Assembly: GCF_018919385.1 (NCBI RefSeq)
Contig: NZ_JAHLMF010000004.1
Coordinates: 1 to 64,000 of the forward strand
DNA from: Geomonas diazotrophica
Lineage (GTDB): Bacteria; Desulfobacterota; Desulfuromonadia; Geobacterales; Geobacteraceae
Length of the DNA: 64,000 nucleotides
Direction: 5' to 3'
Position 1 is the stretch's first letter. The number at the start of each line of letters is the position of its first letter. The position numbers and the translations under genes were made by a program. Below are positions 16,787-25,693 of the stretch, in pieces. Under the pieces are notes generated by a model. That model ran no database searches. It was given only the letters and a program-made list of their open reading frames with translations, and had not been told where the DNA came from.

Positions 16787-18555
16787 GTTTGGCAGATACC
16801 CCCGATGGCTCGGGCGACATCCAGCACGGTTGCGACATCTGCCACACTTTCCCTCCTGCTGCCGAAGATGACCCCCGGGACCAGGGAGGCGTCGCAACAG
16901 TGGTCACCACTCCACTTTTTCAGGTTGTTTTCCAAAACCGGCCCAGCGCCGAAGGCACCGATGGCACTCTGCCAAGAGGTGCGATAACCATCGGCGAAGC
17001 CTATCACTAAGTCCGGCCCATCGGCGGCATCGATCCTCCCGTAAAGGGCCCCGGTGTCATAGCATCCTTTGACGCAGTTGACATCTCCGTCGGAAAGAGT
17101 CAACAGATCAGCTGCCAGCCTTCGTTGCAGTGCGGGAAGATCCGCAGGATCCACGATGCCTTGGCTCTCCCGTCCCTTGACGTTGAAGTAGATGCTGGTA
17201 AAGCCCACGGCGTAGGCGCTGGTGGCCGACCAGTCAACTCCCTCGAACAGCCCGCTGCAGGAGTCTACACCGTCCTTCAGTGTGAGGTATCCCTTTTCCA
17301 TCAGCCAAGCATTCACATGAACCGAGCGCCGGAAGGTAGTGAAACCGTGATCGGAGCAGACCAGCAGTTGCCCCCCGGGCGCCCGCTCCATGACCTCGCC
17401 CAGGATTCGGTCCATCCAGCGGTAGTACCTGGGGATGACGTCGCCGAAGCTTTCGGCCGCATGCGCATCGTACATCGGATGGGAGCCGTCCTGCAGGCGC
17501 CAGAACATGTGCTGGATGCGGTCGGTGGTATCGAAGACACAGCCAAGAAGGCCGTTCCGGAACCGCGCGAGCTCATGCATGAGCATCGCTTCGCGCTCGG
17601 CCATCACGGCGTCGCACAACTCGACGAACTCGCTGTCAGAAAGGACGCCGTCGTTGAGCGCGTTGGTGTCCTCGGAGATGCCAAGGGTGGCGTACGGACC
17701 GATGGCCTGGGAAAGCTCTGTGGCGTACCCCGCGGGGGTGGCAATAGGGAACTCAGCGCTGGCGTAGTCCACCTGGACCGGGGTCAGGTAGAGCCTGAAC
17801 TCGGGGGCGGTCTGCTGCAGCAGGAAGCGGCAGACGCCGGTCACTTTGCGGAAGAAACCGACGTCAAAGCTAAGCTCGATCCACGGGCTCCAGGAGCCCA
17901 CCTGGAGCGTCACCGCCTTCCTGCCGATTTTAAGTGTGGCTTCCCGCTCGTCGAACTCGATGAACAGCGGCAGCGTCGCGGCCTTTCTCCCGATGAGTGA
18001 AGCGGTGAAAGGGCCGGCTATGTCGGTTTGGATCTTGCCGCCGCGTGGGGCCACCTCGACGATGCGCCCCTTGCTGTCGGGCGCGAGCGTTCCTTTCTCG
18101 GTGGTGTACCAGGCATAACTTCCCAGCATGCCGCGCACGTCCGGAACACCGAGTCCGGCCAGAAGTTTCCCTTCCTGAAAGGGGCGCGGTGGAAAGCCCA
18201 TGGGCCACTTAAGCAGCGTACCCTGCTCCCCTCGCCGGGCCGCCTGCTCCCAGAAGGTCTCCCCCTGCACCGGGTTCACGTACTTACCGGAGTGCTGGCG
18301 GTGCAGGGACAGAAACGGTTTATAGGTGGCGGGGTCGCGGTGGATGAAGTCGAAGATGCCGTGGGCGCTGGGCGCCTTGCCGGTAGCAATCGTGGCCCAC
18401 ACCACCGGGCTTTGCGGCGGCGCGACGGTGGCGAGCCTGCCGTAGGAGCCCATTTGCGCCAGGCGCTCGAAATTGGGCAGGCTCCCCTCCCCCATCATGC
18501 GCTCGGTGACAACCGGGTCCATGCCGTCGACTCCCAGGAAGATGCACCCCGTCAT
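16783..18555 (-). CDS. Soluble alkaline-phosphatase-superfamily phosphohydrolase (COG3379-like)
   Basis: 590 residues without signal peptide or membrane segment. The N-terminal metal site is FLGVDGMDP (D9), followed by the nucleophile region PPQSPVVWATIATGK and SAHGIFDFIHRDP. Near the C-terminus are FDTTDRIQHMFWR and LLVCSDHGFTTF, the second metal site. This arrangement matches predicted phosphohydrolases/phosphomutases of the type I phosphodiesterase group, often found in surface-sugar loci (family knowledge). The substrate is unknown; nucleotide-linked or sulfo/phospho intermediates are candidates given the adjacent cysN. It is overlapped at both ends (ATGA with cysN at 18552-18555 and with the next gene at 16783-16786), so it belongs to the same translational unit. 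Confidence 0.75.
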   Translation of the reverse strand: MTGCIFLGVDGMDPVVTERMMGEGSLPNFERLAQMGSYGRLATVAPPQSPVVWATIATGKAPSAHGIFDFIHRDPATYKPFLSLHRQHSGKYVNPVQGETFWEQAARRGEQGTLLKWPMGFPPRPFQEGKLLAGLGVPDVRGMLGSYAWYTTEKGTLAPDSKGRIVEVAPRGGKIQTDIAGPFTASLIGRKAATLPLFIEFDEREATLKIGRKAVTLQVGSWSPWIELSFDVGFFRKVTGVCRFLLQQTAPEFRLYLTPVQVDYASAEFPIATPAGYATELSQAIGPYATLGISEDTNALNDGVLSDSEFVELCDAVMAEREAMLMHELARFRNGLLGCVFDTTDRIQHMFWRLQDGSHPMYDAHAAESFGDVIPRYYRWMDRILGEVMERAPGGQLLVCSDHGFTTFRRSVHVNAWLMEKGYLTLKDGVDSCSGLFEGVDWSATSAYAVGFTSIYFNVKGRESQGIVDPADLPALQRRLAADLLTLSDGDVNCVKGCYDTGALYGRIDAADGPDLVIGFADGYRTSWQSAIGAFGAGPVLENNLKKWSGDHCCDASLVPGVIFGSRRESVADVATVLDVARAIGGICQT

Positions 18556-19766
18556 GCCACGATCCCTGCGCCGGCCGGTACGCCGTCACACTCGATCACG
18601 AAGCGTCCAAGCTCCGGGACCACGGCGAAGGAGTCGATCACAAGGGGTGCCTCAGTACGGATGCGACAGCGTGCCATCTCGCCAATGTTGAGGCTCTCCG
18701 GGTCGAGTTCGTCATCCGGCGCGGCCGGGTCATACACCTTGAGCAGCTCGATAACCCCGGCGACCGCCTGGGTTGCGCAGCGAACCACGACGCGGCGACC
18801 GGAGACGTAGGAGTCGGCAAACCAGAAGATGGTGGCGCCGAAATCAGACACGGACCTGGGCGCCGGCTCCCCGGCGACAATCTCCCCACGCTGCGGCACC
18901 CGGTCGACATCGAGGAAGAGTCCGACGGCGTCCCCGTAACTGGCCGCTCCCACGTCCAGCGCAGGATACCTGGCGATGCCGCGCACCCGCGCTCTGCACC
19001 CTTCTGGCCAGACGGCGACCCAGTCGCCGGTGCTGAGACGGCCGGAATCGACCTTGCCGACCAGGACCGCCCCCTCCTCGTGCGGGTAGACGTCCTGCAC
19101 AGCGAACCGGAAGGGACGCTCCTCGATGGGGGGAGTGTCTATGGCGTCCAGAACCTCGAGGAAGCAGGGGCCGAAGTACCAGGAGAGCCCTCCTTCCAGG
19201 GCGCGGCTGGCCACGTTCTCACCGGTCAGGGCCGAGATGGGAATGATGGCAAAGGGGGTGCCGGAAAACTCCGCGAACAGGTCGCGCACCTGGTCCGCCA
19301 CCTCAAGGTACCGCTCGCGGTCGTAGCCGGTCTGGTCCAGCTTGTTGATCAGCACGCAGATCTCCTTGATGCCCACCATGGCGAGGAGTTTCGCGTGCCG
19401 CCTGGTCTGCGGGCAGATCCCCTCCACGGCATCCACCATCAACACGGCGGCGTCTGCGTAGCTCGCTCCGGTCAACATGTTGCGGATGAACTCCCGGTGC
19501 CCCGGCGCATCGATTATGACGTAGTTGCGCTGCGAGCTGGTGAAGTAGATCTGCGAGGTGTCAATGGTGATGCCGCGCTGGCGCTCCTCCTCGAAGGCGT
19601 CAAGCACGAACGCGAACTCGCTGGCCTTGCCGGCGTCGTGTGAGCTCTGCCGCATCTCGGCCAGGCGGTCCGCCTGCAGCGCTCCGGTATCGTAAAGGAG
19701 CCGGCCGATGAGGGTACTTTTGCCGTGATCGACGTGTCCGGTGATTACGATCGGGAAGGGGCGCAT
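18552..19766 (-). CDS. cysN: Sulfate adenylyltransferase GTPase subunit (CysN)
   Basis: 404 residues. An EF-Tu-like GTPase domain carries GHVDHGKST (10-18), RGITIDTSQIYF, DAPGH and NKLDQTGYDRERY, followed by two beta-barrel domains. ITIDTSQ and HREFIRNMLTGAS are CysN/NodQ-specific features. With CysD it makes adenylylsulfate (APS) from ATP and sulfate, driven by GTP (family knowledge). It is shorter than E. coli CysN (475 residues) and has no fused APS kinase (CysC) domain. The ATG shares one base with the cysD stop (TAATG). Placement among polysaccharide genes suggests sulfate activation for the polymer rather than, or as well as, assimilation (inference). Confidence 0.88.
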   Translation of the reverse strand: MRPFPIVITGHVDHGKSTLIGRLLYDTGALQADRLAEMRQSSHDAGKASEFAFVLDAFEEERQRGITIDTSQIYFTSSQRNYVIIDAPGHREFIRNMLTGASYADAAVLMVDAVEGICPQTRRHAKLLAMVGIKEICVLINKLDQTGYDRERYLEVADQVRDLFAEFSGTPFAIIPISALTGENVASRALEGGLSWYFGPCFLEVLDAIDTPPIEERPFRFAVQDVYPHEEGAVLVGKVDSGRLSTGDWVAVWPEGCRARVRGIARYPALDVGAASYGDAVGLFLDVDRVPQRGEIVAGEPAPRSVSDFGATIFWFADSYVSGRRVVVRCATQAVAGVIELLKVYDPAAPDDELDPESLNIGEMARCRIRTEAPLVIDSFAVVPELGRFVIECDGVPAGAGIVA

Positions 19767-20572
19767 TACATGTACCCCAGCGAACGGAGTTTCTGCATGG
19801 TGTAGAGGTTCTCCTTGTCCTGAGCGCGTCCGGCGCGCTCCGATTCCGTGGTCAGCTGCAGCTCCTTGATGATCTCGTCGATGCTGGCGGCGGGCGAATG
19901 GACCGGCGAGCAGCAGGGAACACAGCCAATGCTGCGGTAGCGGTGCCCCTGCCGGCTCAGGTAGAGGTCGACGAGGGGGAGTTGCTCGCGCCGAATGTAG
20001 CGCCAGATGTCCAACTCGGTGAAGTGGAGGATCGGGTGTACCCGGTAGTGCTCGCTGTCGTTCAAAAACGAGTTGTACTGGTCCCACAGCTCCGCGGGCT
20101 GGTTCTCGTAATCCCACTGAAACTGGGAATCCCTGGGGGAAAAGTAGCGCTCCTTGGCCCTGATACCGTGTTCGTCGCGCCGGATGCCGAGGAGGATGGC
20201 CTGGAACCCCTCCCGGTCGATCAGCTGTTTGAGCGCATTGGTCTTCAGCTCGGTGCAGCAGTCGAGCTTCGCGCCTTTGTCGGGGCCCATGCCGCAGGCC
20301 AACTGCTCCTCGTTGCGCGCAACGATGACCTCGAACCCCCACTCCTTGGCCAGCCGATCCCGGAACTCGTACATCTCCGGGAACTTGTAGCCGGTGTCGA
20401 TGTGGATCACCGGGAAGGGGATCTTGCCGAAGAATGCCTTGCGAACCAGGCAGAGGAGCGTCGTAGAATCCTTGCCGACCGACCAGAGCATGCCGGTACG
20501 CCCCTTGAATTTCTGGTAGGCTTCGCGGATCACACAGATACTTTTGCTTTCTAACGCGTCGAGGTAGTCCAT
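19766..20572 (-). CDS. cysD: Sulfate adenylyltransferase small subunit (CysD)
   Basis: 268 residues, PAPS-reductase/PP-loop fold. The loop SVGKDST (31-37) and IDTGYKFPEMYEFRD, KLDCCTELKTNALKQ, GIRRDEHGIRAKERYFSPRD and YRSIGCVPCC are all diagnostic of CysD. It forms the ATP sulfurylase heterodimer with CysN (family knowledge). Length is somewhat under that of E. coli CysD (302). It starts at the ATG at 20572, 12 bp after the TSUP transporter gene, and is coupled to cysN. No other sulfate-assimilation gene is visible in the window. Confidence 0.92.
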   Translation of the reverse strand: MDYLDALESKSICVIREAYQKFKGRTGMLWSVGKDSTTLLCLVRKAFFGKIPFPVIHIDTGYKFPEMYEFRDRLAKEWGFEVIVARNEEQLACGMGPDKGAKLDCCTELKTNALKQLIDREGFQAILLGIRRDEHGIRAKERYFSPRDSQFQWDYENQPAELWDQYNSFLNDSEHYRVHPILHFTELDIWRYIRREQLPLVDLYLSRQGHRYRSIGCVPCCSPVHSPAASIDEIIKELQLTTESERAGRAQDKENLYTMQKLRSLGYM

Positions 20573-20584
20573 AAAAACCGCCCG

Positions 20585-21340
20585 TCAGGCCAAGGCCCGG
20601 AAAATTGTCCGCACGCTGAGTGCGCAGATGAGGGTGCCTATGAATAGCATCATAATGCGCGGCGAGATCCTGCTGCACATGGCAGCAGCGATGGGCGCTG
20701 CAACTGCCCCTCCGGCAATCATGCCGAGTATCACTGTCCAATCAGGGGAGCGCAGCAGCAGAAACAGCGAGGCGGATTCGGCCAGTGCCACGAAGAACTT
20801 GGCGAAGTTGACCGATCCAACCGTGACCCGTCCCGCGGTCCCCCTGAGCATAAGGGTAGCGGTGACCATAGGCCCCCAGCCTCCCCCGCCGATCACGTCC
20901 ACCACCCCGCCGGCCACCCCGAGGGGGAGCAACGGAATCGGCTTAGCCACCGAGGCGGCCTTCCCCAGCCCCATGAGCAGTATCCGCACCCCCATGAGGA
21001 TCAGGAAGCAGGAGATCCCGGGGACCAGTACCTTGACCGGGAGCGAGGTGACGATCAGCGCTCCAGCGAGGGCTCCAGCGACCCCCCCGGCAGCAAGCTT
21101 CTTGAACAGTCCCGGATCCACGTTGCCGTACCGGTAGTGCGACAGCCCGGACAGCAGCCTGTTCACCACCTCGGAGGAATGCACGCTCACGCTGGAAACG
21201 GCCGGTGGCACCCCCATCGCCAGCAGGATAGAGGTCGAGGTGACCCCGTACCCCATGCCCATGCTGGAGCCGACCATCTGCCCCAGAAAGCCGATGCAGG
21301 CGTAGGGGAGCAGGCCGCTGGCGGTGAAGGGCCCTGGCAT
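20585..21340 (-). CDS. TauE/SafE-type (TSUP) membrane transporter
   Basis: 251 residues with about eight hydrophobic segments in two repeats. The first contains GFLGQMVGSSMGMGYGVTS and the second VAGGVVDVIGGGGWGPMVTA, the paired Gly-rich signatures of the TSUP family. Known members export sulfite or organosulfonates, or handle other small organic acids (family knowledge). Adjacency to cysDN suggests movement of sulfate, sulfite or a sulfonated compound (inference). It starts directly after the preceding small gene's stop, with GGAGAAG as ribosome site. Confidence 0.8.
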   Translation of the reverse strand: MPGPFTASGLLPYACIGFLGQMVGSSMGMGYGVTSTSILLAMGVPPAVSSVSVHSSEVVNRLLSGLSHYRYGNVDPGLFKKLAAGGVAGALAGALIVTSLPVKVLVPGISCFLILMGVRILLMGLGKAASVAKPIPLLPLGVAGGVVDVIGGGGWGPMVTATLMLRGTAGRVTVGSVNFAKFFVALAESASLFLLLRSPDWTVILGMIAGGAVAAPIAAAMCSRISPRIMMLFIGTLICALSVRTIFRALA

Positions 21341-21553
21341 CTACTTCTCCGGCCTGCGGAAGATCTTACGCAACAGCTTCACCACGCCATCCCTGCAGAA
21401 AACGAAGGCAGCGGCGACGGCGGAGACTATGGGGAAGAGAACCTGAAAGACGTAGCCCCCGGTATTGGGGTCGATGTAGGCATGGGCGTCACCGCAGCTA
21501 ACAGCCACAACCGTCAGGGCCAGCAATGAAATGGTCAATGCTCCACCTCTCAT
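21341..21553 (-). CDS. Small exported membrane protein with YIDPNTGG motif
   Basis: 70 residues. A signal peptide (about 1-24, ending DAHA) is followed directly by YIDPNTGGYVFQVLFPIVSA, then a hydrophobic segment and a basic tail (KLLRKIFRRPEK). Small proteins with mature N-termini of the form YIDPGTG are often seen beside alkaline-phosphatase-like and polysaccharide genes (recollection); their function is not established to my knowledge. It overlaps the WbpE-like gene by ATGA and adjoins the TSUP gene with no gap, so it is part of the operon. Confidence 0.72.
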   Translation of the reverse strand: MRGGALTISLLALTVVAVSCGDAHAYIDPNTGGYVFQVLFPIVSAVAAAFVFCRDGVVKLLRKIFRRPEK

Positions 21554-22665
21554 ACACTCTCCTTTACCGCGAGCCTGACCTGCTCCGTGATGCGCAGCAG
21601 GTCAGGCTCGCCCAGATAAGGGTGCATCGGCAGGCTCATGACCCGCTCGGCGGCTGCCTCGGCTACGGGGAAGCTCTGCCTGCCCAGTCCCAGAGAGGAG
21701 AAGACCGGTTGCAGGTGCAGCGGGACCGGGTAGTGCACCGCAGTCGGGATCCCTGCGTCGGCAAGCGCCTTCTGTACTTGAGCCCGGTTTGCGACCTGCA
21801 CGGTGTACTGTGCGTAGACCGAGCTGCAGCCCGGGGCTAGGTACGGTGTCACCACCGAGTCCCCCAGAAGCACGTTATACCTGGCTCCGACGCGACCGCG
21901 CTCCGTCACTTCGTCCGGGAACACCTCCAGCTTGGCCAAAAGCACCGCGGCCTGCAGGGTGTCGATGCGGCCGTTGATACCCAGCGCCGGGTGATGGTAG
22001 CGGCGGTCCTGACCATGCACGCGCACCTGGCGCATCATGGCCGCCAATTCGTCGTCATCGGTGAAGCAGGCCCCACCGTCGCCATAGCATCCCAGCGGCT
22101 TGGAAGGGAAGAAGCTGGTGCAACCGATAGTGGAGAGGGCGCAGGACCTTTTGCCCTTGTAGAGGGCGCCGAAACTCTGGCAACCATCCTCGATGACAGG
22201 GAGGCCATGTCTGCCGGCGATGGCGTTGATGGCGGCGAAGTCGGCGCACTGTCCGTACAGGCTGACCGGCAAAATGGCCTTGGTGCGGGAGGTGAGCGCC
22301 GCCTCGATTCTGGCGGGGTCCATGTTGTAGCTGCGCGGGTCGATATCCACAAACACCGGCGTCGCCCCGAGGAGTGCTATCATCTCACCGGTGGCGATGA
22401 AGGTGAAGGGCGAGGTGATCACCTCGTCGCCAGGGCCGATTCCCAACGCCATCAGAGCAATAAGCAGCGCGTCGGTGCCGCTGGCCACGGCGATGGCGTG
22501 GCGCGAGCCTGTGTAGGCCGCAAGCTTTGCCTCCAGCTCCCCCACCTCGGGTCCCATGATGTACTGGCCGTGGCAGAGGACCTCCTTCATCCGCCGCTCC
22601 AGGTCGGGCAGGATGCGCTGCTGCTGCGTTTTCAGGTCGATGAAGTCGATGGCGCTCACGTTCAT
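21550..22665 (-). CDS. wbpE: WbpE-like UDP-sugar 3-aminotransferase, copy 1 (DegT family)
   Basis: 371 residues, DegT/DnrJ/EryC1/StrS fold. K189 in FFPSKPLGCYGDGG is the PLP lysine; GTDALLIALMALGIGPGDEVI and IEDGCQSFGA are family core. The start IDLKTQQQRILPDLERRM and the Lys context are those of WbpE/WlbC enzymes, which convert UDP-2-acetamido-3-keto-glucuronate to the 3-amino sugar with glutamate (family knowledge). It lies directly after wbpB- and wbpD-like genes, giving a full A-B-D-E set at 21550-25620. A close paralogue is at 40912-42012; identity is high by eye over the whole length. Confidence 0.88.
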   Translation of the reverse strand: MNVSAIDFIDLKTQQQRILPDLERRMKEVLCHGQYIMGPEVGELEAKLAAYTGSRHAIAVASGTDALLIALMALGIGPGDEVITSPFTFIATGEMIALLGATPVFVDIDPRSYNMDPARIEAALTSRTKAILPVSLYGQCADFAAINAIAGRHGLPVIEDGCQSFGALYKGKRSCALSTIGCTSFFPSKPLGCYGDGGACFTDDDELAAMMRQVRVHGQDRRYHHPALGINGRIDTLQAAVLLAKLEVFPDEVTERGRVGARYNVLLGDSVVTPYLAPGCSSVYAQYTVQVANRAQVQKALADAGIPTAVHYPVPLHLQPVFSSLGLGRQSFPVAEAAAERVMSLPMHPYLGEPDLLRITEQVRLAVKESV

Positions 22666-23315
22666 GCCCCCGCCTTGAAGTTGTCATAGAATTCCTTGCC
22701 CACGGCCAGTTCCGTCGGCAACGGGGCCTCCTCGTCCAGGTCGAGGCAGCGTAGCATCTGCCCCTGCAACTGGTAGCGCAGCCCGCTCTCCGGGCAGGTC
22801 ATGATCCCGGAAGCGTCTGGTGCGGTGAGCAGGTGCCCGTGCCGGCTCATCCACCCCTTCTGGCGCGCCGGCACACCGACCATGAGGGCGTAATCGGGGA
22901 CATCCTTCGCCACCACGGCCCCGGCCGCGACGAAGGCGTAGCGACCGATGCCGATGCCGCAGACCACCGTGGCGTTGGCGCCGATGGAGCAGCCCCGCTT
23001 GAGCAAGGTCTTCTCGTAGAGTGAGCGCCTGAGCACCTGCGAGCGCGGGTTGGTAACATTAGTGAGGACGCAGGAGGGACCGAGGAAGACGTCGTCCTCG
23101 ATCACGGTCCCCTCGTAGATGGAGACGTTATTCTGCACCTTGACGTTGGAGCCGATGACGACGCCGGAGGAGACAACGCAGTTCTGGCCGAAGCTGCAGC
23201 GTTCGCCGATCTTCGCCCCACTCATCAGGTGGCAGAAGTGCCAGATCCTGGTGCCGGCGCCGATCTCGCAGAGTTCGTCGACAAAGCTCGACTCGTGCAC
23301 GAAGTAATCAGACAC
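22662..23315 (-). CDS. wbpD: WbpD-like UDP-sugar N-acetyltransferase, copy 1 (GTG start)
   Basis: 217 residues of left-handed beta-helix. It contains [72 protein letters not shown] and [19 protein letters not shown], all hallmarks of WbpD/WlbB, which acetylates the 3-amino group of UDP-GlcNAc3NA with acetyl-CoA (family knowledge). The start is GTG at 23315 (reading [10 protein letters not shown]), with AAGGAGG upstream and an 8-base overlap with the preceding gene; the paralogue at 42016 starts MDYFVHESS at the equivalent place. The C-terminal 45 residues carry CPESGLRY and a short acidic tail ([10 protein letters not shown]) shared by both copies. Confidence 0.88.
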   Translation of the reverse strand: MSDYFVHESSFVDELCEIGAGTRIWHFCHLMSGAKIGERCSFGQNCVVSSGVVIGSNVKVQNNVSIYEGTVIEDDVFLGPSCVLTNVTNPRSQVLRRSLYEKTLLKRGCSIGANATVVCGIGIGRYAFVAAGAVVAKDVPDYALMVGVPARQKGWMSRHGHLLTAPDASGIMTCPESGLRYQLQGQMLRCLDLDEEAPLPTELAVGKEFYDNFKAGA

Positions 23316-24288
23316 GCCGAGCCTCCTTGAGCTGCTGCAGGAAGTCATGCGAAGTGGAGGAAACCCCCTGCGGCTGGGCCTCCCGGATATCGTGGGCGAG
23401 CACGATGGCGGGACGCGCGTCCCTGAGGCCGAAGCCGTTCCCTTCCAGGGTGCGCTGGTAGACGACGGTGTGCAGGTCAGTGAACCCTTCCGAGAACTCA
23501 ACCTCCTTGCCGTCCACGGTGATGGAGCGGAAGGTGGAAAGCCCTTGCTCGGTCGCCGCCTGGGGCAGGTCGCTGCGGTCCACGGAGAGAAACCACCGCA
23601 CCCGAGCCCGCTCCAGTTCCACGAAGCCGCCGATCCTGTGACCGTCGGCATGATGCACCTCGCTTTTTTGCACCGCCCCGAAGAGCCAGATCAGAAGATC
23701 GAAAAAATGGATGCCGATGTTCGTCGCTACCCCCCCAGCCTTACTGATATTCCCTTTCCAGGAGTTGTGGTACCAGGGACCACGGGAAGTGATGTAGGTG
23801 AGTATGACGTCGTGCTTTGGTTGGCCCGGCTGGGCTTGGTGCGCTGCGACCAACGATTCCTTGAGGGCGACCAGCGAGGGGTGCACCCTAAGCTGGAGGA
23901 TGGTGTTCACCTTTTTGCCGCTCTCCACCTCCATCTCCTCCAGTGCGTCCAGGTTCCAGGGGCTGAGCACCAGGGGCTTTTCGCAGATGGCATTAGCGCC
24001 GATGCGCAGAGCGAAACGGATGTGGGCGTCGTGCAGGTAGTTGGGCGAGCAGACGGAGACGTACTCGATGCGCTTGGAAGGGTCCTGGCGCCGCAGCTTC
24101 TCAACATAACGGTCGAAGCGCTCAAATTCCGTGAAGAAGGATACATCTGGAAAAAACCGGTCCAGAATCCCGACCGAATCGTTCACGTCCAGCGCCGCCA
24201 CCAGCCTGTTGTTGGTTTCCTTGATAGCCTTGAGGTGGCGCGGCGCGATGTAACCGCCCACCCCGATCAACGCGAAATTCTTAGGCAT
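23308..24288 (-). CDS. wbpB: WbpB/WlbA-like UDP-GlcNAcA 3-dehydrogenase (Gfo/Idh/MocA)
   Basis: 326 residues. The N-terminal Rossmann start FALIGVGGYIAPRHLKAIKE and the central CEKPLVLSPWNLDAL, with TILQLRVHPS and the GVATNIGIHFFDLLIWLFG helix, match the WlbA/WbpB branch of the Gfo/Idh family. These oxidise C3 of UDP-N-acetylglucosaminuronic acid, recycling NADH with 2-oxoglutarate (family knowledge). It is the only wbpB-like gene in the window, although wbpA, wbpD and wbpE are present twice, so both sets may depend on it (inference). It is preceded by a 48-bp gap after the wbpA-like gene and overlaps the wbpD-like start by eight bases. Confidence 0.88.
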   Translation of the reverse strand: MPKNFALIGVGGYIAPRHLKAIKETNNRLVAALDVNDSVGILDRFFPDVSFFTEFERFDRYVEKLRRQDPSKRIEYVSVCSPNYLHDAHIRFALRIGANAICEKPLVLSPWNLDALEEMEVESGKKVNTILQLRVHPSLVALKESLVAAHQAQPGQPKHDVILTYITSRGPWYHNSWKGNISKAGGVATNIGIHFFDLLIWLFGAVQKSEVHHADGHRIGGFVELERARVRWFLSVDRSDLPQAATEQGLSTFRSITVDGKEVEFSEGFTDLHTVVYQRTLEGNGFGLRDARPAIVLAHDIREAQPQGVSSTSHDFLQQLKEARRV

Positions 24289-24336
24289 AATAGCCGTCCC
24301 CTTCTGTAAGTGGTTTCGGAAGCAAAAAGTGAGTTA

Positions 24337-25620
24337 TCAGAGTCTCCAAAATCGGATGTCGCTCTGCTCCAGTTGCTGCCTGTCGTATATGCCCTTCACG
24401 TCGATGAGAAGCGGCGCACCGTTCATCATCCCCCTCACCTCGGGAATACTCATGGAGCGGTATTCCTGGTGCGCCACGGCCACAACCACCGCGTCGCTGG
24501 GGCGCAGCTTTTCCCTGGCGACCAGTTGCACCCCGTATTCGTGAAACGCCTCGGCAGGGTCGGCCAGCGGGTCGCAGACCTGCACGGTGATGCCATACTC
24601 CTCCAGTTCGCGGATGATTTCGATCACCTTGGAGTTGCGCAGATCGGGGCAGTCCTCCTTGAAGGTCAGCCCGAGCACGGTCACCAGCGAGTCCCGCACG
24701 CTGTGTCCGGCGCGAACCATCTCCTTGACGGTACGCTGGGCGATGAACTTGCCCATACCGTCATTGATCCTCCTGCCGGAGAGGATCACCTGGGGGATGT
24801 AGCCGACTTTCTCAGCCTTATGGGTTAGGTAATAGGGGTCCACGCCGATGCAGTGTCCGCCCACAAGGCCCGGCTTGAACTTGAGGAAGTTCCATTTGGT
24901 GCCGGCAGCTTCCAGCACGTCGGTGGTGTCGATCTCAAACTTGTCGAAGATAACGGCGAGTTCGTTCATGAGGGCGATGTTGAGGTCGCGTTGGGTGTTC
25001 TCTATGACCTTGGCCGCCTCGGCCACCTTTATCGAGGAGGCGCGGTGCACTCCGGCGGTAACTACCGACTCGTACACCTTGGCCACGATGTCCAGGGTGC
25101 GGGGGTCTTGGCCGGAGACAACCTTCTTTATACTGGTGAAGGTATGCTCCTTGTCCCCCGGGTTGATCCGCTCGGGCGAGTAACCGACGGTGAAGTCCTC
25201 ACCGTTTTTCAGCCCGGACACCCTTTCCAGGATCGGAAGGCACTCTTCTTCAGTGACGCCAGGGTATACCGTAGACTCGTACACCACGATGTCCCCCTTC
25301 TTGAGCGCCCGTCCCACCGTTTCCGAGGCCTTAAACACCGGGGTGAGGTCGGGGCGGTTGGCACTATCCACCGGTGTCGGCACCGCGACGATGTGGAAAT
25401 CGGCGTTCGCAAGCACCTCGACCCGATCGGTGTACCTGATATCGGCGTCACGCATATGCTCGGACGACACCTCTCCCGTTCGGTCGATCCCCTGCTGCAG
25501 TTCGCGGATGCGTTCCGGATTGATGTCGAACCCTATGGTCGGGCTCTTAAGCCCGAATGCCACTGCCACCGGAAGCCCTACATATCCTAAACCAACAACT
25601 GATACTGTCCGTCCGGTCAT
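24337..25620 (-). CDS. wbpA: WbpA-like UDP-sugar 6-dehydrogenase, copy 1
   Basis: 427 residues of the UDP-glucose/GDP-mannose dehydrogenase family. It has an N-terminal Rossmann fold GLGYVGLPVAVAFG (10-23), IVAVPTPVD (78-86) and the catalytic Cys C257 in GGHCIGVDPYYLTHKAE. The close match to WbpO/WbpA-type sequences suggests oxidation of UDP-GlcNAc to UDP-GlcNAcA with two NAD (family knowledge). The start at 25620 (MTGRTVSVVGLGYV) is chosen for its AGGGAG site and the conserved N-terminus; a longer frame adds 22 unrelated residues. Its paralogue is at 42703-43989. It is the first of the A-B-D-E set. Confidence 0.9.
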   Translation of the reverse strand: MTGRTVSVVGLGYVGLPVAVAFGLKSPTIGFDINPERIRELQQGIDRTGEVSSEHMRDADIRYTDRVEVLANADFHIVAVPTPVDSANRPDLTPVFKASETVGRALKKGDIVVYESTVYPGVTEEECLPILERVSGLKNGEDFTVGYSPERINPGDKEHTFTSIKKVVSGQDPRTLDIVAKVYESVVTAGVHRASSIKVAEAAKVIENTQRDLNIALMNELAVIFDKFEIDTTDVLEAAGTKWNFLKFKPGLVGGHCIGVDPYYLTHKAEKVGYIPQVILSGRRINDGMGKFIAQRTVKEMVRAGHSVRDSLVTVLGLTFKEDCPDLRNSKVIEIIRELEEYGITVQVCDPLADPAEAFHEYGVQLVAREKLRPSDAVVVAVAHQEYRSMSIPEVRGMMNGAPLLIDVKGIYDRQQLEQSDIRFWRL

Positions 25621-25693
25621 CTGCTCCCTCTTCTCCGTAGGATGGATATATTCCACGACGTGGCACAGCCGTCCACAGCGTGCCAAAACGGGT

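Noticed and set aside
16783-18555. Assignment of the phosphohydrolase as a nucleotide pyrophosphatase acting on APS
   Set aside because: Attractive given cysN next door, but no substrate-specific residue supports it.
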